A stretch of 64,000 nucleotides of DNA from Acanthaster planci (GCF_001949145.1 NW_019091450.1:410140-474139), one strand, 5' to 3'. Counted from the stretch's first letter, positions 1 to 12,237 are shown. Notes: generated by a model not told the origin, from the sequence alone. A program made the numbers and translations.

Positions 1-258
1 GGGACACTTATCAACTCCCCCCTTGCAAGGAGTTCATCGCCCCTGCTTTTTTATCTCAAAATGTTGGACAATAATTCAGACTCCTCCCGCTCCAATCAGA
101 AAGATACAAAATTCATTACTTTCGCACTGAGGATGGGACACATCCCTGTACATAATTAACTAATTCCCTCTAAGGAAAGTCATTAGGATCACTTTTACAG
201 TTCAGATACCAGAGATAATGCATTACTCTTATTCCATCCGAGCCCCCGGGATACCCAC
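1..258 (-). other. Intron 12 (partial)
   Basis: Non-coding sequence downstream of the last exon seen. I see no exon or repeat in it. Confidence 0.7.
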
Positions 259-384
259 CAATGCAGTTCTGCTTGTTGGCATGCAGCCTGAACCCCGAAG
301 GACACCTGCACTGGTACGTGCCATCAACATTCTCACAGCCATGCTCGCAGACCCGCCCGGAAAACTGCCCGCACTCATCCACAT
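259..384 (-). CDS. VWCE-like: Exon 12 of VWCE-like gene: additional calcium-binding EGF; gene continues off the window
   Basis: A 126-nt phase 1-1 exon, acceptor GGAAAATGATTTCAG, donor G/GTGGGT. It encodes DVDEC (487-491) and cysteines 491, 499, 503, 512, 514 and 527. The core CENVDGTYQCRC (N505, Y510) and ending LHANKQNC show a complete cbEGF. An alternative donor GTATCC lies five bases further on, but only the GTGGGT site keeps the phase-1 pattern of the other exons. No stop codon or 3' end is reached, so the gene continues leftwards beyond base 1, where further EGFs or the VWC repeats would be expected. Confidence 0.9.
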
Positions 385-1051
385 CTGAAATCATTTTCCA
401 AGGACAGATATTCCAAAATGAGACCAGGAACTGAAAGTATATGGGCTCTGAAATTCTACCCTCAAAAATGACCATGTGAAGCTCAAAATTAAGACTTCTT
501 GTGCTCGTTAACACCCAAAGTAGAAGTTTTCAGGCCAGGCTTATAAACATGTGATGCGATCAAGCAAAATGAGTCTTTTGTCCACTTGAGTCAACTTGTT
601 GCATTTCATTCCTTCAAAAGGTATACAGTGTCGACTTTATTTTTATGGAAATTCCAACCTTGAAACAACTTTTGGATCAATACTAGTTGACGCCAAAACA
701 TGAAAAGATTTGATGTTTGATAAAATGGAAAAGATTTCATTTTATTCTTAGATGTTTCTTCGAATAAAAATTCATCAAAGGACTGATTTTGCTTTTTTTT
801 CGACTTCATATCTATGTAAATCCCAGCCTTTAAATAAACTTTGGATCAATAGTAGTTGATGTTGAAACATGAAAAGACTTGATTTTTGATAAAATGAAAA
901 GATTTCATATCAATGTTAAGTGTTTGGGTCATTTTCTGTCAAGTAGCAGCCTCCATGTGAAAGTAAGCTCAGTCGGTGAAAAATCTTTAAGCCAGATTGC
1001 TTTATTTGGATCTTTCCCAAACACTGAACAAATCAAATACTTAGCACTGAC
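385..1051 (-). other. Intron 11
   Basis: A 667-bp AT-rich intron. It holds a diverged direct duplication: sequences near 660-730 and 820-900 share AACTTTTGGATCAATA-TAGTTGA and CATGAAAAGA-TTGAT-TTTGATAAAATG. No coding signal. Confidence 0.8.
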
Positions 1052-1174
1052 CCGTGCAGGTCCTGGCATCACTGTTGAGTGTGTAACCTTGGCGACAGGA
1101 GCACAGGAAGCTCCCTTGGGTGTTGACGCAGAGTTGCTCACATCCACCATTGCTCATCTGACACTCGTCAATGT
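1052..1174 (-). CDS. VWCE-like: Exon 11 of VWCE-like gene: additional calcium-binding EGF
   Basis: A 123-nt phase 1-1 exon, acceptor TTTTCTTTCGTGTAG, donor G/GTCAGT (weaker than the others but in the right phase). It encodes DIDEC (446-450) and cysteines 450, 457, 461, 470, 472 and 485. The core [20 protein letters not shown] is a textbook cbEGF with an intact hydroxylation signature (N463, F468). The pattern C[11 protein letters not shown] is the common NGGC-type front half shared by many matrix EGF proteins, so this exon by itself would not identify the family. Confidence 0.92.
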
Positions 1175-1839
1175 CTACACGAAAGAAAAACAAAATTACC
1201 CCAAGTTGAGACTTTTCCCTTTTGACTCTGACATCATGTTCCACAGTTGTGGACAACTGTGATGTTACAAGAGATTCGCCATAGAGAGCTCTTATTGTAT
1301 CCGTTCAGTGCTCTACACCAATGCAACCATTTTGTGTTTTCACAGTGCAGTGAAGGTTGAATTTTGCACAACGTTAGCAGATATATGTGTACTCTTCATT
1401 CATGCTGGTGTACTCCTGCACTTTATATAAATACTGGGCCCAAACATCTGGATGCTGACACGGAAGCCACTTCCCATGTTTTTATTTTACCTGGGACTTT
1501 ACTTGGAGTGTTGTATCAGAAACGGCACTATAAGCGTGAGAACTTTAACTAAAGTCCAATGGACCCAAAGAAGTCTCCAGGATGTGCAAAATGAGGTCCA
1601 TGACTGTAAGAGCTTTTTATCAGTGAGCATTCTCTTTCTTCAGGTACAAACCAACACATGCCAAAATGACCTTGGAAAAACTTGGAAAAAACCTTAATGC
1701 CACAATGTGCAAGATTTTGCAGTGGTAACAAGCTTACCCACTCAATACACCAAACCAAAAAATAATATGTGTCAATGCACATTTAAGGTCCATCAGCATG
1801 GAACAGCCTGGAATGGAGACGACAACAACGCCACCTTAC
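1175..1839 (-). other. Intron 10
   Basis: A 665-bp intron between two cbEGF exons. I see no repeat family or coding signal in it. Confidence 0.8.
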
Positions 1840-1956
1840 CCACACATGTTCCACCTCTGTTGGTGTAGCCCTGCGTGCAGCTACATTGGTATGAGCCAAT
1901 CGTGTTGATGCAGCTCCCAGAACAGCCATTCGATCCCTGGCTGCACTCATCAATAT
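1840..1956 (-). CDS. VWCE-like: Exon 10 of VWCE-like gene: additional calcium-binding EGF
   Basis: A 117-nt phase 1-1 exon, acceptor TATGTTTTGCTGTAG, donor G/GTAAGG. It encodes DIDEC (407-411) and cysteines 411, 418, 422, 431, 433 and 444, with core [12 protein letters not shown] (N424, Y429). The loop between the fifth and sixth cysteines is short ([10 protein letters not shown]), unlike the LHxNG or LxxDG loops of its neighbours. From this exon on, the array exceeds the three cbEGFs I recall for human VWCE, so it is either a lineage expansion or a sign that the ancestral protein was longer. Confidence 0.92.
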
Positions 1957-2261
1957 CTACAGCAAAACATATGAAATTCCTCACAGAGATGAAACAACAG
2001 GACTTGCCGTTAATTGATGACCAAAGTCATAATCTTCCATCAGTTTGAACCCTGATTCAATGTAAAACTTGAGTTTCAATGTTGCCCGAGTGTCCGGGTG
2101 AGAGGAGCTCTGCTTTCAAGCAGCTGCAATACATGCAATATCAATCATGTACACCCTGGGTTCATTCCAGCTTTCAACCAGGTAATTTTTTATCTTGTGA
2201 GAACTGGGTGAGCTCATCATGAGAGATTTAACAATGCTGGGGTTAGTCTTGGAGCCTTTAC

Positions 2262-2387
2262 CCCGGCAAGTTGTTCCGTCTGATTGGAGTTCAAATCCTG
2301 GACGGCAAGAGCAGCGGTAGCTCCCATGGGTGTTCTGACAGATATGGTGACAAACCTGTCCCCCTCCCTGGGTGCACTCATTCACAT
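2262..2387 (-). CDS. VWCE-like: Exon 9 of VWCE-like gene: calcium-binding EGF
   Basis: A 126-nt phase 1-1 exon, acceptor TTATCTTTTCCAG, donor G/GTAAAG. It encodes DVNEC (365-369), the only module here with Asn at the third position. Cysteines are 369, 377, 381, 390, 392 and 405. The run VCHHICQN followed by [11 protein letters not shown] is closely similar to the third cbEGF of vertebrate VWCE, which I recall as DVNEC...VCHH...CRPGF. This makes exons 7, 8 and 9 colinear with the three cbEGFs of human VWCE. The hydroxylation motif is complete (N383, Y388). The downstream intron is only 305 bp, the shortest in the window. Confidence 0.93.
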
Positions 2388-3909
2388 CTGGAAAAGATAA
2401 AACCAAATCGCAGTTTATGAGATGCTGGGAGACTGATCGGGTAAACCAAGTTTGATTATGAATAGCAGTAATTCTCTACCTTTCTATTATAGAATAACAT
2501 TTATTTCTTGGCAGTGAGCCATATGCTTTTCCACTGACCGGATAGCCACAACATCCATGGTATTGATTAAGCACTACCCCAACAAATCCTTTGGCATTTC
2601 GTGTGGTGTTAATGCCTATTTCCTTTAAAATGGCTAGCAAAGAGCTCAATTAAACAATACAAAGTTCAACACAGCTTCTATCGATGAGGCAACAATGTAG
2701 AGATCATTTATTCAATTCCCCTGGCAGTAAATGTAAAGGATTGTTTCCCAACATCTTGGCAGCATGGGAGATTTCATTGCCTTGAGGTTCCCCTGAGGTT
2801 ATCAGCTCTGTAGTTCTCCAAGGAAATAGTCTTGTGGTAGAGAAACATGTTATTCCCGTGGGCTTTCACTGTCAAAACAAGGGTTTCCCACCCTTGATAC
2901 CATCAGTGGTGTAGAGGAAGGGACATGTGCCCACAGCAGAAAGAAAATCAAAGTGTACATCAACCACAAAGGGAAAAGTACAATACGAGCATCCCCGTGA
3001 CTTTTCAAGAATCACACGACATATTCTTTTAAGTACACTTTTTAAAAAGTTACATCACAGTGTATGTGAAACCCTCTGAATCTCATCCACTATAAAGCAG
3101 ACCCTTGCAACTATGAACTATTCCTGTTTCAAAGGTTATCCTGGCAAAATTAAACTTATCTACAGACCTCGCGAAAACTTTCTATTTTGGTGACCCACTT
3201 TCTCCTCGGTCTTGACAGATTGCTATTTCCTGTTATGTATGAGGACCCAGAAGTAGGCAATTTAGCTGCAGGGGACCACCATGGTTGATAAGAGAATGTT
3301 ATGGTCTTCCTGGAATGTGACAGTTACTGGTGAATGAAGGGGATGAGGAGGGGGGCAAAGCAGATGAGAATGAAAAGGTTACAATTGGAAATAGGGGGAC
3401 AACAGGAAGGTTGGGATGGGCCAGGGTAGTCACGGGTAAGGGGGTTGGATTGGAAGAACGGCCAGGGTTCAGGTTAGGATGCATTTACAGAGGAATTGAG
3501 CAGGGCTAGAAATACCGATGAGACCTGTGGATAGCAACATGGTTGCTATGGGGGGCTATGGGGATAAGGTTTCAGGACTGCCAAGGGCTGAAACGGGACA
3601 GCAGATTTGGATTTATGAAAACATATTGCTGGAGGGTAGTTGGTTGAACATTTGAGATAAAGCATGGGGCTAATAGTGATAGGAGTGCAGTTTGGGATGA
3701 AAATTCGGGGGAGGGGATTCAATGGGATCAGGGATGACATTGGACAATGCAAAGGAAGGGACATAGGATACTGTTCAACAGGACTGGTAAAAGGATTGAG
3801 TATGGTGGTGGGTGGGGCAGAGGGACAAACTTTGCCCCAGTTTTGAAGAGGGCTACCTTTGTCATGCAGTGTGTCCAAATACACACAATTTAATTGATTC
3901 AAAAATATT

Positions 3910-4328
3910 TGATGTGATCTGCAAAAACCCTTCACATGGTGAGCTTTGTCATTTTGGTTCATATCAACTTCAAACTGATCGGGGCACTGTCTTATTTTCA
4001 AAACTGTTTAATTTAGGATTATAGATAATCTAGATTCTTGTTGTAGACAACCTAGAATCTTGAATGTAATATGATTAAAACCAAGAGCGTGTCCATAGAA
4101 ATGGCCCTAAGAAAAAGAGGAAGAACATGGCGGCCACATTCACAGGAGTCGAGCGAGTGAGGGCGCACTGCTTATGATTGAGAATTTAGCGAATGGAAGT
4201 AATGGACTAGGAAATAGTGCATATGTATTGGTAATCTGCGTAGGTTGCAGATAGTAGACTTGTAAGTTTATATGCACCTAACTGACAAAGCTCACAATGT
4301 GAAGGGTTTTGGCAGATCGCATCACACA
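3910..4328. mobile_element. MITE-like element, family C, copy 1
   Basis: The ends are inverted repeats of about 45 bp: GATGTGATCTGCAAAAACCC and CTTCACATGGTGAGCTTTGT on the left, with their complements on the right at 4280-4328. The interior has TCTAGATTCTTGTTGTAGAC. It is longer than the 260-bp copy at 38898, with about 170 extra bases (4082-4255) that could be a nested insertion. Confidence 0.75.
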
Positions 4329-5334
4329 TTCACTCAGTGGCACTTTTATTTCCACTGTCTAACCTTTCAAATCATGATACCCGAAACTGCAGAAATGGCC
4401 TCACAACTACTTACAACACTGTATGGTGTCCCATTTTACAAATAAAAGGTCAACTGGTACCTGCATCTCTAAGAATTATGGACATGTGCTCCTTTTCCTT
4501 TTAATTGATGAATCATTGCCACTTGGAACCAGCCAAGGTCAGATTCACTCCCACTGACTGACCAATTACCCTGTAACGGCTTGCCTGGCTTTGCTGCAAA
4601 GGAACCTTTCCTGCTGATTTCCTGTCAAACCTGTCAGCCAAGAAATCATATCTGAGACACTGGCAGCGGACGGGGAGGGGGCCACTTTGGGCAGGTCCAC
4701 TATACGGCTGATACATGATGGTCTCACAAATGCTCCCACCCCTCCCCATTTTGAAAGTAGTTCCACCACTGTTACGTGAAATCTGGTGAGGATCTCAGCT
4801 GCATAGTGTGCATGCATTTCCCCTTGACAGGACCATTCTCCCTGACCTAAAAGTTAGGCCCAAAAATTTGTCAGAGGCTGCTTTGGTGCCTCGAGGTTTT
4901 TGCAGGCTACAGTGAAAGTGTACGCACTTTGGCTGTTATGGTATGAAATGAGAAATTTCCTGGAATGTCGACAGCAGGAGATCAAGGACCTACATGACCT
5001 CATCAGCAGATCGTGCATTCAAGATAGGTCTCCGTAGTCAGTTCAATATTTACAAGCTGGGATCGAGTCGCTGATTTAGAAAGGGGGAAATGAGATAGAG
5101 TGCCCCCTCCCCACCACCATCTGCATGGCAGTGAATTATAAATTGTCTCCAGTGTATTTGCAGGCTTGCATTTGACCCTCTGAGTTTGCTAACCCCTCCC
5201 CCCTTTTCTCAAAATCCTCTGTAGAATATAGGTTGGAGCTACTCCAATTGTTTAAATAGGCCCTTAATATGGTTGCTTAGTTACAAAACAGAGCAATTCA
5301 GAGAGGACTGTGATCATAAGCTTTTTATGAGTAA

Positions 5335-5480
5335 CATCTGGCCTAGTGGTAAAGGTTAGCAAGCTTCCAATCATGGGGTCAGTGTTTGTAATCCAGCAGC
5401 TAACCAGGTATGTTGCATTCTAAGGCAAGTCAATTTACCCTTCATATGCGTCTCTCCATCCTGCCAACAAAAGTACCTGT
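5335..5480 (+). repeat. Possible SINE fragment
   Basis: CTGGCCTAGTGGTAAAGG resembles a tRNA A box and TGTTTGTAATCC a degraded B box 35 nt later. A segment AAGGCAAGTCAATTTACC follows. Weak evidence. Confidence 0.35.
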
Positions 5481-7625
5481 GAGGGTGGAGGTTATTATTG
5501 TTTTCCCACCCCTTGTACCTGAAATGGCAATCATGGGTTGTATGCTCCCAGATGGTTTCAGAAATGTCACAGATGGCCCAGACACAACTCCGGCAGTTGA
5601 TCCCTCCTGGCCCTGTTTGCTCATTACAGCTGGACAAAATAATGTGTGACGTGACTTGACTTGTACTTGCACAAAGGAACTAGTAGTTTCTCTTGTGTTT
5701 GTACCAAACAACTTGTGACTTAACTTGTCTTCTGACCAAATGGCTTGCGGCTTGACTTTGTGACTGAGCCAAATGACTTGTGACCTGACTTGAGCTTTCC
5801 AAAAATGACTTGCTGCCAACTGTGCTATGTACATTTAGGTCACTTCAACCAAGGGCGGCAGACAGACTGGAACAGTCATCGTCCTCTGCCATTTAAAGGT
5901 TGCCCCCTTCCTTTTTATGGCAAATGATAAACTAAACTGCTCAGCAACAGAGCTGTATGGCAAATGATAAACTCAACTATATAGCAACAGAGTTGTTACT
6001 TGAAGATACATACAGTGTTTCAGCATGGAAGTGATTCACGAAGCCTAAAGCCCACTCATGTTTCCTAAGGAGAAGTTCCAGGGAGCCAGGTTTATACCAG
6101 CGGTGACTGACAAGATCAGTAAGGGACGTCCTGAAACCTAGTATGATACCCACATGAGCCAAAGAGGCATGTGCACCCAGTTTCAAATGGGAGAAGGTGC
6201 CGACAGAACTGTGCCATGTGGAAAAGATGAGAGTCAGACAGAAACCTCATATGGCCTTCATAGAGATGGCAAAACCCAACCTTCATTCCACTTGAAATGC
6301 AATCTGCTTACACATTAGGGCAGCGCCTTTCTACTTTAAAAGAGTAACCCTTCCCCCGGCTCATTTAAACAAAAGAAATGTACAAAAATATTTTTTTGAT
6401 CTTGAGATTTGGAGGCTCTGAACCTGATGATTTTCAAGAATGCACGACCTTTGACCTTCCTTGTGCAGGGGGGACCCTCTGTTTTTTTCAATTTTCTAGG
6501 AGAGTTACTTGGGTATGCAGTTATTATAACCATGGAGCTATTAAACACAAGGAATAAGAACGAAGTCCCCACAGACCGTAATCCAATTAACTGCTCCGTC
6601 GGCTCCATAGGCAAAGTGTCGTTACCTGCCCCAGTGTTGAAGACCCAAGACATTCTTTGTATACAGTGATCGCCACAACCGGGTAGCTGGTAACCCAAAT
6701 ACTCGCTGTGTTTTGCTGCAGCATACTGGAGTAATAAATGGTGGAAAAGATGCACCAAGAATATGCACAGATCTCTTCAGTAGTCCTCAGGAGTCAGTGA
6801 GTGATCCCCACAGATGCGCTCAAAATTCCGAATCGGCGGTGGTCATTTGGCAAAAGTCTGACATTTTTAAAGTCAGTTATGACATTTTTCAGTTCCAGTG
6901 GTAGATAACGAATATCCAAAATATGAAATGCAATATTTCTATCATAAGTCGGAATCCCTAGTGGTTCCTACGGTTAAAAGAAGGTGGAAACATGCTGCAG
7001 GAAGGCATTTGACAAAATGATGAGGTTTCATGCCGAGACAGTTGTGGTCAATGAAAGAAAGGACAACGAATCTTCCCATGTTTTTGTGTGCTTTTTATTT
7101 TCCTCTGGATCAGCTCCATTCTTTCAGTTTTCTTGTTGCATATTTTTGAGAATTTGTGTTAGGTAGCCATTCTATTTATTGTTAAGAGAGACGTTTTGGG
7201 GATGTAAAGACGTAACCAGACTTTCATTATCATTGGTATATCAGAACAATCACTGAAATAATTGAAATTTTGGTCTCCAATGACGGTGGTTTCCATCTCG
7301 TGGCAGCCATGTTGAACATGCAGAAGTGTTACGGACATGCATGCGCAGTACCCACAATCCTTTGCAAATCAACTCCGAGCATTCCTTATAGTCTGCAAGC
7401 GGCGCGTGATTTGTTTTGTCCTTGCAGCATGTGCAGTGCTGGCGGTGGCCATCATTGACCCTGTTGATCTCTGTACGTGCTTACTCCTTGAGTATAATAG
7501 CTCCGTGTTATAACAGTGGACAGAAGAACTTCTGAGAAGAAGTTCTGAAAAAAGTTGTGACATTTCAAGTCCTTCAAGAAATCATGCTGGAGGCTGTCCT
7601 CTCCCTGACCCAACCTTTAACATAC

Positions 7626-7751
7626 CTAAGCAGGACCGTCCATTTTGGTGCAGGTAATATCCAGGTTGGCAGGAGCACCTGAAGCTCCCCCTTGAGTTGA
7701 TGCAGGTATGATGGCAGGGCTGCCAGTCACTGCGTGCACACTCATCAATAT
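7626..7751 (-). CDS. VWCE-like: Exon 8 of VWCE-like gene: calcium-binding EGF
   Basis: A 126-nt phase 1-1 exon with acceptor ATATCTTGTACCAG and donor G/GTATGT. It encodes DIDEC (323-327), then cysteines 327, 335, 339, 348, 350 and 363. The core CINSRGSFRCSC keeps the full hydroxylation signature (N341, F346). The ending LHQNGRSC resembles the second cbEGF of VWCE (LHGNRHSC as I recall). It sits between exons 7 and 9 in the same order as in the vertebrate protein, which supports orthology rather than a generic EGF array. Calcium-stabilised, rod-like packing with its neighbours is expected for tandem cbEGFs. Confidence 0.93.
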   Translation of the reverse strand: MLMSVHAVTGSPAIIPASTQGGASGAPANLDITCTKMDGPA

Positions 7752-9956
7752 CTGGTACAAGATATAAATGATAACATGGTGGATATGAGATTTTAATCAG
7801 TTATTAAGGTAATTGCATGGCTGGGGGGCCACAGGGAAGGAGGGAATGCCCCGGGCCCAAAGCTCCCTTCCCCCATTTAAAACTTTGAATGCACACAACC
7901 TATGTTCTAGTCGCATGCCATTTGCTTTCTGGAAGCCCACTAAAAAATGTACGAAACCCTGGACATCACCCCCTTCCAACCAGTGCCGTAACTATGGGTG
8001 GGGGGGGGCAACTGGGGGGCACAAATGCCTGTGCCCCCCAGGCGCCCCCATCTGAATCCATGAATAACCTCTGCTGATTGTCTTTTGGTGCCCCCTTGAA
8101 AAAAAGTGTGCATCCCAGGTGCCCCCCCCCCCGACAATATCCCTAGTTCTGCCACTGCTCCCAACAAACATACTCTAGTTATGCCACGGCTCCAATTCAA
8201 GGAACGAAAATGCTCTCAAATGAGGGCTTAGTACAAACAAGCAAAAAGTCATGATGCAGTTTTACAACTCCCAACCCCATTAAACCCTTTGATCCCGATG
8301 CTCATTCGTCTTCTGAAGATACCCCATTCTAAGTTAAAATCCTTTAACCCCAGAAGTTCATAGATGGCACACATTCCTCCATTACACCCATTAGCCTAAA
8401 ACATTTGTGGTACCCATTTCCAGGCTATAGCCCTCAATTCTCCCTACAGCCCTTGCTAGAAAAACATTACCTTATCTTATTTCGTCCTGTGATCCCCAGC
8501 AGCCCTTAGATAAGACTCATGCCTAGTTAGTCCAATGAATCCCTCCAGCAGCAGTTACATGAAAACAGTCCTAAGGAAACCTTCAATCCCCTTGAACAGC
8601 CTTTAAATATGTCTCTTCTCCAGTAAACTGCTTGAGTCCCGACAACCCTAAGATGAGACCCACTGATCCTCCATTAACCCTAGCCCACAGAAGACACCAA
8701 TTCCTCAGTAAGCCCAAGCGAAGATGAAATTGTTTTCAAACCAAATAATCTCATCACTCCTGCCAACGAGTGATTTCCAGCCCCTGCTTTTCCTCAGAGT
8801 TTACAATTTACATATGCCATCCTTTCCCATCCGTTCTCAGTGCACAGTCTGAGACATGGTCCCATGTGACTGTGACATAACCACTCCCTCTAAACACACA
8901 CATTACACTTTGCATGTACAAACATCCTTGGAAAGGATAGTAATTGTCACCAATGACAGTACAGGCAAACTAGCAAGGATTGAGCTCTTGAGTCAAAGCT
9001 AACTGTTCCCGCCCCTTTCTTTCAAACCTAGAAAGCTATGATTGGACTCAGAACTTTGAGTTTGCCGGTTGGGTTGGACATCTTTCTGCGATGATTGCAC
9101 TTTTATCCACTTTGGTGTTACTTGCAGTTTGTTTCCAAAAGATCTTGTCCTTCAGACTGCTCCCTGTTTTTTTTTGTAACTTTTACTGGTCCTGTTCCCT
9201 AAGCTGTGGACCCTAGTTCTCCCACTTAAAATGAAATGTACAAGATGCCCATTAACAAAACTGTGAGCACCATTCACCAATAAAATCTCTCTAGAAAATC
9301 ATACTTTTAATTCACAAGCCAAGCTTATAAGCTGTGTACGAGTTTGAAGCACGTCAAGGTCTGATCACTGTCAAGGGTGGATTTGGAGGGCAGGGTACAC
9401 CTTGCACACAGTCCTCCATACTATCACCATTAACACAGGTTAACACATGAACATTTCTCTTCAAGAGTGTGTCCCTGATGGGGCTTTCAGTTGCATCACC
9501 GAGCATCTGGAAAATAACGCCCTTCAGCTGGCCTCAAATTTCATGCTGTGAGGACTTCAGAGGCACATTCTCATATACTGTATTTGATATTGGGTCTTTA
9601 AATTGAAACGTGAGCAACTTGGATCTCCTGACTAACCTGTGGCATATTCAGTGTTGGAGCTTAATGCATTCATACTCATATTCCCAATGAAAGGCAGATT
9701 GCCAAACAAGGACCTTTACTGTCCTCAAACATAATTCTAGCATTTGTCCTCAGAACATACAGCGAACATTCAGTGAAACAGAAAAGAAGGGATTTCATTG
9801 ATTAGTCCACATTAACCCATATACAACTGAAAGGCTGGTTACCAACCGAGGACCTACTGTCCTCGAATATAATTCAGAAACATGTCTACAGGGTATAGAG
9901 TAAAAATACAAAGAAGAAAAACGGAGCAAGGGGAAGTCATATTCGTCCTCACTAAC
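7752..9956 (-). other. Intron 7
   Basis: A 2.2-kb intron. At 7980-8165 there are G/C homopolymer runs beside GCCACTG and CCTAGTT words that recur near 51990-52180, which looks like a dispersed repeat. At 9687-9740 and 9826-9877 a short segment (AAGGC...GAGGAC...ACTGTCCTC...ATAATTC) is repeated. No coding signal. Confidence 0.75.
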
Positions 9957-10073
9957 CTGTACATCCCTGGCCATCAGGTGAGAGAGTGAACCCAGGCCCA
10001 CATTCACATCGCATACCGCCCTCGGTGTTGATGCACTCCTGGTCACACTGGGAGCTCCGACATTCATCAATAT
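9957..10073 (-). CDS. VWCE-like: Exon 7 of VWCE-like gene: calcium-binding EGF with Met in hydroxylation motif
   Basis: A 117-nt phase 1-1 exon, acceptor TTGTTAATTCTTTGGTCAG, donor G/GTTAGT. It encodes DIDEC (284-288) and cysteines 288, 293, 297, 306, 308 and 321. The core CINTEGGMRCECGPGF (297-312) matches the first DIDEC EGF of vertebrate VWCE, which I recall as having NTEGG and CECGPG. The compact C-x4-C-x3-C front half also agrees. The consensus C-x-[DN]-x4-[FY]-x-C-x-C is broken because the aromatic residue is Met304, so hydroxylation of Asn299 is doubtful. A diverged short duplication lies about 80 bp beyond the donor. Confidence 0.93.
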
Positions 10074-11079
10074 CTGACCAAAGAATTAACAAAATGAATT
10101 CCAGTCAGCATTTACAACGACAAAATCTCTTGATAACCTATGGGGATGAGAATTATATGCCCCAAGAGTGAACATGTGAGAATTGTATGCTCGAAGAACT
10201 GGATTATGTTCATCCACGAACAAAGTTCTCTTATGAATGTGGGTTTGGTCTTTGGAGATACTGAAAAGGTCATTTGTCCCCATTACCGACATCCCACTAA
10301 ACATCTTTGAAAGTGATGCATGTGAACAACACACTTTGTTAGATCCTGCATGCCAAAACAAAAGTGAGTTAAAAATGATTTTCAATCCTGAATACATTTC
10401 AATCTTACATTAAACGTCAAACACATAATTGTAAAGAACAATGTTTTTGTAATAGGCCAGTGTTAGAACGACAGTCACTGTTAATCTCCCATCAGTGCCA
10501 TTAAGAGGTCTCGATTGTTAAAAAAAGCAAAAAACTTTCCACTGATGATTTTTCAGTAATTGTACACAACATAAGATTTTGTTGGAGCCTCTTGAATACA
10601 AATTGATGTAAATTCACAAATATCCTGCTTGCGCTGTGTTTGTTTGTTGTGTGGTTGCTACGACAATAATCTCTTGGCCACTTCCCTTTTGACATTATCC
10701 CAGGAATGGGAAATTAGGAATCTACTATGTGTCTGTTGTCCGTGAATGCAGAGCACTTCTGTTTATTATATGCGTTATATTTCACTAAGGAACTTGCTGG
10801 CAGAGTCTGACCTTGAACTTCACTATCTTGTCACTGGATCATTTCCTATTTTTGCAGGATGGTTTTGAGTAACAAACAGGTCAAACACTACCAAACACTG
10901 CGTTTGACACATTTTCTGCCAGCTGTAAATGAATGCGTGTTTACATCAATTACATTACCATCCAGGACAGACAAAACAAAAGGAACAACAAAGGATCTAT
11001 TCCTATCCTTGGTTATTCTTCAGTAGTCAATCTTTCCTTCAGAAAAGTCCTACATGTACATGTATAATGTACGTATGTG

Positions 11080-11290
11080 TGTCATTGGGAGTCAGCTTTG
11101 GGAAGTGATATTGTCAATGCCATCCATCTCTGTGACCCAGGTTCAAATTCCATCAAGGCTGGCATGCAGATTGGGTTTTCAGTCCCTACCCAATTCCTTG
11201 GGCTTCCCCTGAATGTTTATCCCAGGTTTTCCACCCACTAACTTTTCTTGGTGGCTGGCTCCCAGGTAGAACAAAACGTCTCTACAACTA
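11080..11290 (+). repeat. SINE-like sequence
   Basis: A B-box-like GGTTCAAATTCC at 11140-11151, followed by GATTGGGTTTTCAGTCCCTA and CCTTGGGCTTCCCCTG, which look like the body of a tRNA-derived SINE. The A box is not clear. Confidence 0.5.
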
Positions 11291-12237
11291 TGGAACAACT
11301 TTGCATTGTGTGCACATTTACATGTACTGTGTGTACCAATAACCAACAGATCTATGATCACCTCTGGGGAAACCCTTGAACTGTTGTGAAGTGTCTCCTA
11401 AAATACCATCTGCACATTTATGGGGAATTGGTGGTTTGTGTGAAGTCAACAACAGGATGTGTTTATTCAAAACCAGCCAGGAGAGGGGTATTTCCCCAAC
11501 CACAGGCTCTGCCTTAAAGACTGAAGGTCAATGGGCCAAGGGGTCTCATCTACAGCTGTCAGGCTGTGGTTGGTCTTGGAAAAGGAAAAGCTTGGTTGGA
11601 GTTGAATCTGGTTAAATAATTATGTGCACTACAAGAATAAAAATCTTAAGAAATTGGGATTATTTACAATTCTACTGAACTGTCCTAAGGAAGCTCAAAT
11701 CAATGGAAGGAGTCTACTAAACTGTGCGAAAATGCCAGCATCACACAACTCTACTGCATAGCAATCACAGTTACTAAATCATCAGTAACCTGTGCTTGCT
11801 TATAAAACAATAATCTTTCACGAAAAAATTCGACCTTCTTTGACACTACGTGGAGTCACATGAGCTTTAAAATTTCTTCAGACTCACATGGCCTGTGAGC
11901 CAAACTCATACCTTTTTGCAGATGAATATTGGGATTACGCCATATTGAGAATCACTCCTGTTTCTTCATCTAGGAGAAGCTATGTGTAATTTAACCTTCA
12001 TGGCAAACAGATCATTACAGCCATATTGTTCCATGGGGACACGAACAACATTTGTGCATTCATTATTTATGAGGTGAAATTAAGGGCACAAAACCAGAGA
12101 GCATTGCAACAGGCCAAATTGTTTTGTCCAGTACCTTTCTCGAGGAATGGTTTGACCTACAGCACAGAAACAGACTTACTGGTGAGTTCAAAACACTTCT
12201 GCCAAAATTTCTTAATTCGGAGTTATGTCCTACAGAA

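Larger units (their letters stand above)
2388..7625 (-). other. Intron 8
   Basis: A 5.2-kb intron. From about 3290 to 3850 the plus strand is strongly purine-rich (many GGG runs). It is followed by a palindromic element at 3910-4328, a possible SINE fragment around 5335-5480, and a stretch at 5640-5820 with recurrent GACTTGTGAC-like words. No exon of the EGF type is visible. Confidence 0.8.

Noticed and set aside
3546-4001. A 151-codon minus-strand open frame rich in Pro and Ser
   Set aside because: It lies in a G-rich low-complexity stretch (C-rich on the coding strand) and runs into a MITE-like terminal repeat; no domain or splice support.
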